NCBI GenBank assembly: GCA_019163375.1
Contig: JAFLKK010000007.1
Span: forward strand, 62,001-126,000
Direction: 5' to 3'
From: Paludibacter sp.
Lineage (GTDB): Bacteria; Bacteroidota; Bacteroidia; Bacteroidales; Paludibacteraceae
DNA: 64,000 nucleotides
The notes below the pieces were generated by a model that was given only the letters and a program-made list of their open reading frames with translations, was not told where the DNA came from and did no database searches. How positions within the stretch are numbered: the stretch's first letter is position 1; each line of letters opens with the position of its first letter. The translations under genes were made by a program, and so were the position numbers. Shown piece after piece: positions 62,331 to 64,000 of this stretch.

Positions 62331-63416
62331 TTATTTATGTTCTTTGTTTGAATGATGTGGTTCCACTCTGGCTAAACCGATAAATACAGCCGAAAGCATT
62401 GTAAAAACGTAAGCCTGTATGTAGGCTACCAGCAATTCAACCAAATTAATAAATACACTGAATAACACTGAGACTACACTCATACTGGTATTCATTGTTA
62501 CTCCCAGTTTCACAGTCACGAAAACTAAACAGGTTAATCCTAATACAATCGAGTGACCGGCCAGAATATTTGCAAAGAGACGAATCATCAATGCAAAAGG
62601 TTTTGTAAACACTCCTACCAACTCAATAGCAGGCATTATGGGAATTGGCACCTTAAGCCACAACGGAACGTCAGGCCAAAATACTTCTTTCCAATATTCT
62701 TTTGTTCCAAAAATCTGAACGATAACGAACGTACACATTGCTAATACAAAAGTGATGGCAATATTTCCTGTAACGTTAGCACCACCGGGGAAGATAGGTA
62801 TCAAGCCCATCAGGTTATTGAGAAATATAAAAAAGAAGACGGTAAGCAAATAAGGAGCAAACTTTCTATAATCTTTTCCGATACAGGGTTTTATCACATC
62901 GTCATTGATGTTCATAATAAACATCTCCATAAAGCCAACAAAGCCTTTCTTCGATTCAAATACTCCCTTTTTGTACGATCGGGTGACAAACATGATGATG
63001 AGAATAAGCAATGCACTACTGAACATCAGGGAAGCTGCATTCTTAGTGATAGATATATCCAACGGACGCACCTCATTGCCGGCGGCATCTTTCTCTACTA
63101 TCTTGCCTTTATACTTACCTTCGTGAGCAATCGAAAATCCTTCATGCTCGTGACCTCCGTGAAATGCCGAAGACATAAAAACATGCCAACCGGTACTTCC
63201 GTGAAGAATTACAGGTAAAGGCACAGCAATGTCAGTTTCGCCAACTTTAGTTATGTGCCACTCGTACGAATCGGCCAAATGTTCCAAAATCAACCCCTTA
63301 ACATCCACTTCCTCTGCTGCTGCACCTTCTTTAGCAGGTTCGTTGGCGTATGATTTCAGCCCCATCACAGAGACAGATAAAACCAGGATAAGTACTATTT
63401 TATGTAATCTTCTCAT
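62331..63416 (-). CDS. atpB: ATP synthase F0 subunit a, with N-terminal extracytoplasmic extension
   Basis: Stator channel subunit. 361 residues, about 90 more than E. coli. The extra part is an N-terminal signal-like helix (HKIVLILVLSVSVMGLKSYA) and a soluble segment (about 25-130) containing a His-rich HVFMSSAFHGGHEHEG stretch. Five or so membrane helices follow, with FFIFLNNLMGLIPIFPGGANVTG and the catalytic Arg in PFALMIRLFANILAGHSI. An extended subunit a is usual in this phylum. Its start overlaps the AtpI-like gene by 4 bp. Confidence 0.96.
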   Translation of the reverse strand: MRRLHKIVLILVLSVSVMGLKSYANEPAKEGAAAEEVDVKGLILEHLADSYEWHITKVGETDIAVPLPVILHGSTGWHVFMSSAFHGGHEHEGFSIAHEGKYKGKIVEKDAAGNEVRPLDISITKNAASLMFSSALLILIIMFVTRSYKKGVFESKKGFVGFMEMFIMNINDDVIKPCIGKDYRKFAPYLLTVFFFIFLNNLMGLIPIFPGGANVTGNIAITFVLAMCTFVIVQIFGTKEYWKEVFWPDVPLWLKVPIPIMPAIELVGVFTKPFALMIRLFANILAGHSIVLGLTCLVFVTVKLGVTMNTSMSVVSVLFSVFINLVELLVAYIQAYVFTMLSAVFIGLARVEPHHSNKEHK

Positions 63417-63808
63417 TTACTCTGTTTAATTTTTTTCTCGGTAATATAGAACGCATAAAATTCAAGCAATAAATACAGCAGGTAATAAACCGCAAATACG
63501 AGCAAAAACAACTTCATATTTACTTTTACCAACACGTAGTATGCTAATATAAAAGCCAACACAACAGCCAGCTTAGACATTTTCAACAACATGTAGATAT
63601 TTACTAACTTTCGTTGGTTCGTTTTATCTACTTTTTCCAAAACCGTAGTCAATAGCAAACCCAACGCAAGAAAAGTTGCGGGTAGGTAAGGATACCATCC
63701 CAGATTCATCTCCGGCACAAACTTTTTCAGGATAAACCATCCACCCCATCCCAATATCACCATTAGAAGGGCGAAAAGAGACTGTATTGATTTTGTTGTT
63801 GTTGGCAC
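63413..63808 (-). CDS. Small membrane protein of the atp operon (AtpI-like position)
   Basis: A 131-residue protein with four predicted membrane helices (about 10-28, 40-58, 73-92, 97-122) and a lysine-rich C-terminus (EKKIKQSK). It sits where atpI sits in other operons, just before atpB, with a 4-bp overlap. The pattern of four helices and the short charged tail are compatible with AtpI, which in other bacteria helps assemble the c-ring, but sequence likeness to classical AtpI is weak, so this is an inference from position. Confidence 0.75.
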   Translation of the reverse strand: MPTTTKSIQSLFALLMVILGWGGWFILKKFVPEMNLGWYPYLPATFLALGLLLTTVLEKVDKTNQRKLVNIYMLLKMSKLAVVLAFILAYYVLVKVNMKLFLLVFAVYYLLYLLLEFYAFYITEKKIKQSK

Positions 63809-63815
63809 AATTCCT

Positions 63816-64000
63816 TTAGATTAATTCCAGACAAACCGTCACTACATTCTTATTTACCTCAGCAAATCCGCCGTCAACAGTTAACTCGAAATCCTGATTA
63901 TTAGCTTTATAACTAATTTTTCCGGCACCTAACGAAGAAATAATCGGAGCGTGATTTTCCCAAACGGTAAAGCTACCATTCTTTCCGGGCAGGGTTACCG
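63816..64000 (-). CDS. atpC: ATP synthase F1 subunit epsilon, C-terminal end (partial, 5' end outside window)
   Basis: The minus-strand frame is open to the right edge and ends at the stop codon 63816-63818. The 60 visible residues read VTLPGKNGSFTVWENHAPII, then SSLGAGKISYKANNQDFELT and VDGGFAEVNKNVVTVCLELI. That is the epsilon beta-sandwich with the GxFxV..NHAP.I and GGF.EV patterns. The family's usual C-terminal helical hairpin is missing: the protein stops right after the beta-domain, as in short Bacteroidetes epsilon subunits. It lies 7 bp before the AtpI-like gene. Confidence 0.92.
   Translation of the reverse strand, partial: VTLPGKNGSFTVWENHAPIISSLGAGKISYKANNQDFELTVDGGFAEVNKNVVTVCLELI

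Overview
The window reads as a stretch of chromosome from an AT-rich member of the Bacteroidetes, most likely order Bacteroidales. The evidence is a SusC/SusD pair, a one-protein hybrid two-component regulator, an RprX/RprY-like sensor pair, an F-type ATP synthase operon with an N-terminally extended subunit a, several Bacteroidetes-only families (DUF5020, DUF4831, DUF5012, Lipid_bd-like), and promoters of the TTTG-N19/20-TAnnTTTGC type instead of -35/-10 boxes. I see no phage, insertion sequence, CRISPR array or rRNA. The content looks like core genome with a few accessory loci.

Layout. 1-4 kb: end of mutL, a phosphoglycolate phosphatase-like gene, and an rprY/rprX pair. 4-10 kb: AI-2E permease, thymidine kinase, a glutamate-rich protein next to rsmI, a coiled-coil lipoprotein, a YjjG-like phosphatase. 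10-16 kb: a susC-susD operon with two small lipoproteins and no degradative enzyme. 16-23 kb: tRNA-Arg(ACG), RNase R, a lipid kinase-like gene, a beta-propeller protein, and a ClC transporter with fluoride-exporter-like motifs. 23-27 kb: etfB-etfA-acyl-CoA dehydrogenase. 27-33 kb: outer membrane protein, acetyltransferase, cold-shock protein, DUF4831 protein, topoisomerase I.

33-52 kb is the metabolic core. cysD-cysN-cysH (sulfate to sulfite through APS) lies on the minus strand. Next comes an unbroken plus-strand heme cluster, hemA-C-D-B-L-E-N-H-Y, running from glutamyl-tRNA to protoporphyrin/heme. After it are two minus-strand units: an alpha/beta hydrolase with cobA, and DUF2061-cysJ-cysI-precorrin-2 dehydrogenase. 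Heme and siroheme share uroporphyrinogen III, and siroheme is the cofactor of CysI, so the two pathways meet here.

The most interesting signal is regulatory. All three sulfur-assimilation units carry the same upstream element (GTAAATYTATACC, 8-bp spacer, GGTA; a perfect 13-bp inverted repeat upstream of DUF2061-cysJI). In each, its left arm begins exactly 37 bp from the edge of a TAATTTTGC-like -7 box. A fourth half-site with the same spacing, at 52.9 kb, drives no annotated gene. It precedes a roughly 150-nt stretch holding a mini-ORF rich in Cys codons and ending in a terminator, which may be a small RNA or a cysteine-responsive leader.

53-64 kb: a small membrane protein, an orphan hybrid two-component regulator with no polysaccharide locus beside it, and the ATP synthase operon (atpG-A-H-F-E-B, an AtpI-like gene, partial atpC), which runs off the right edge.
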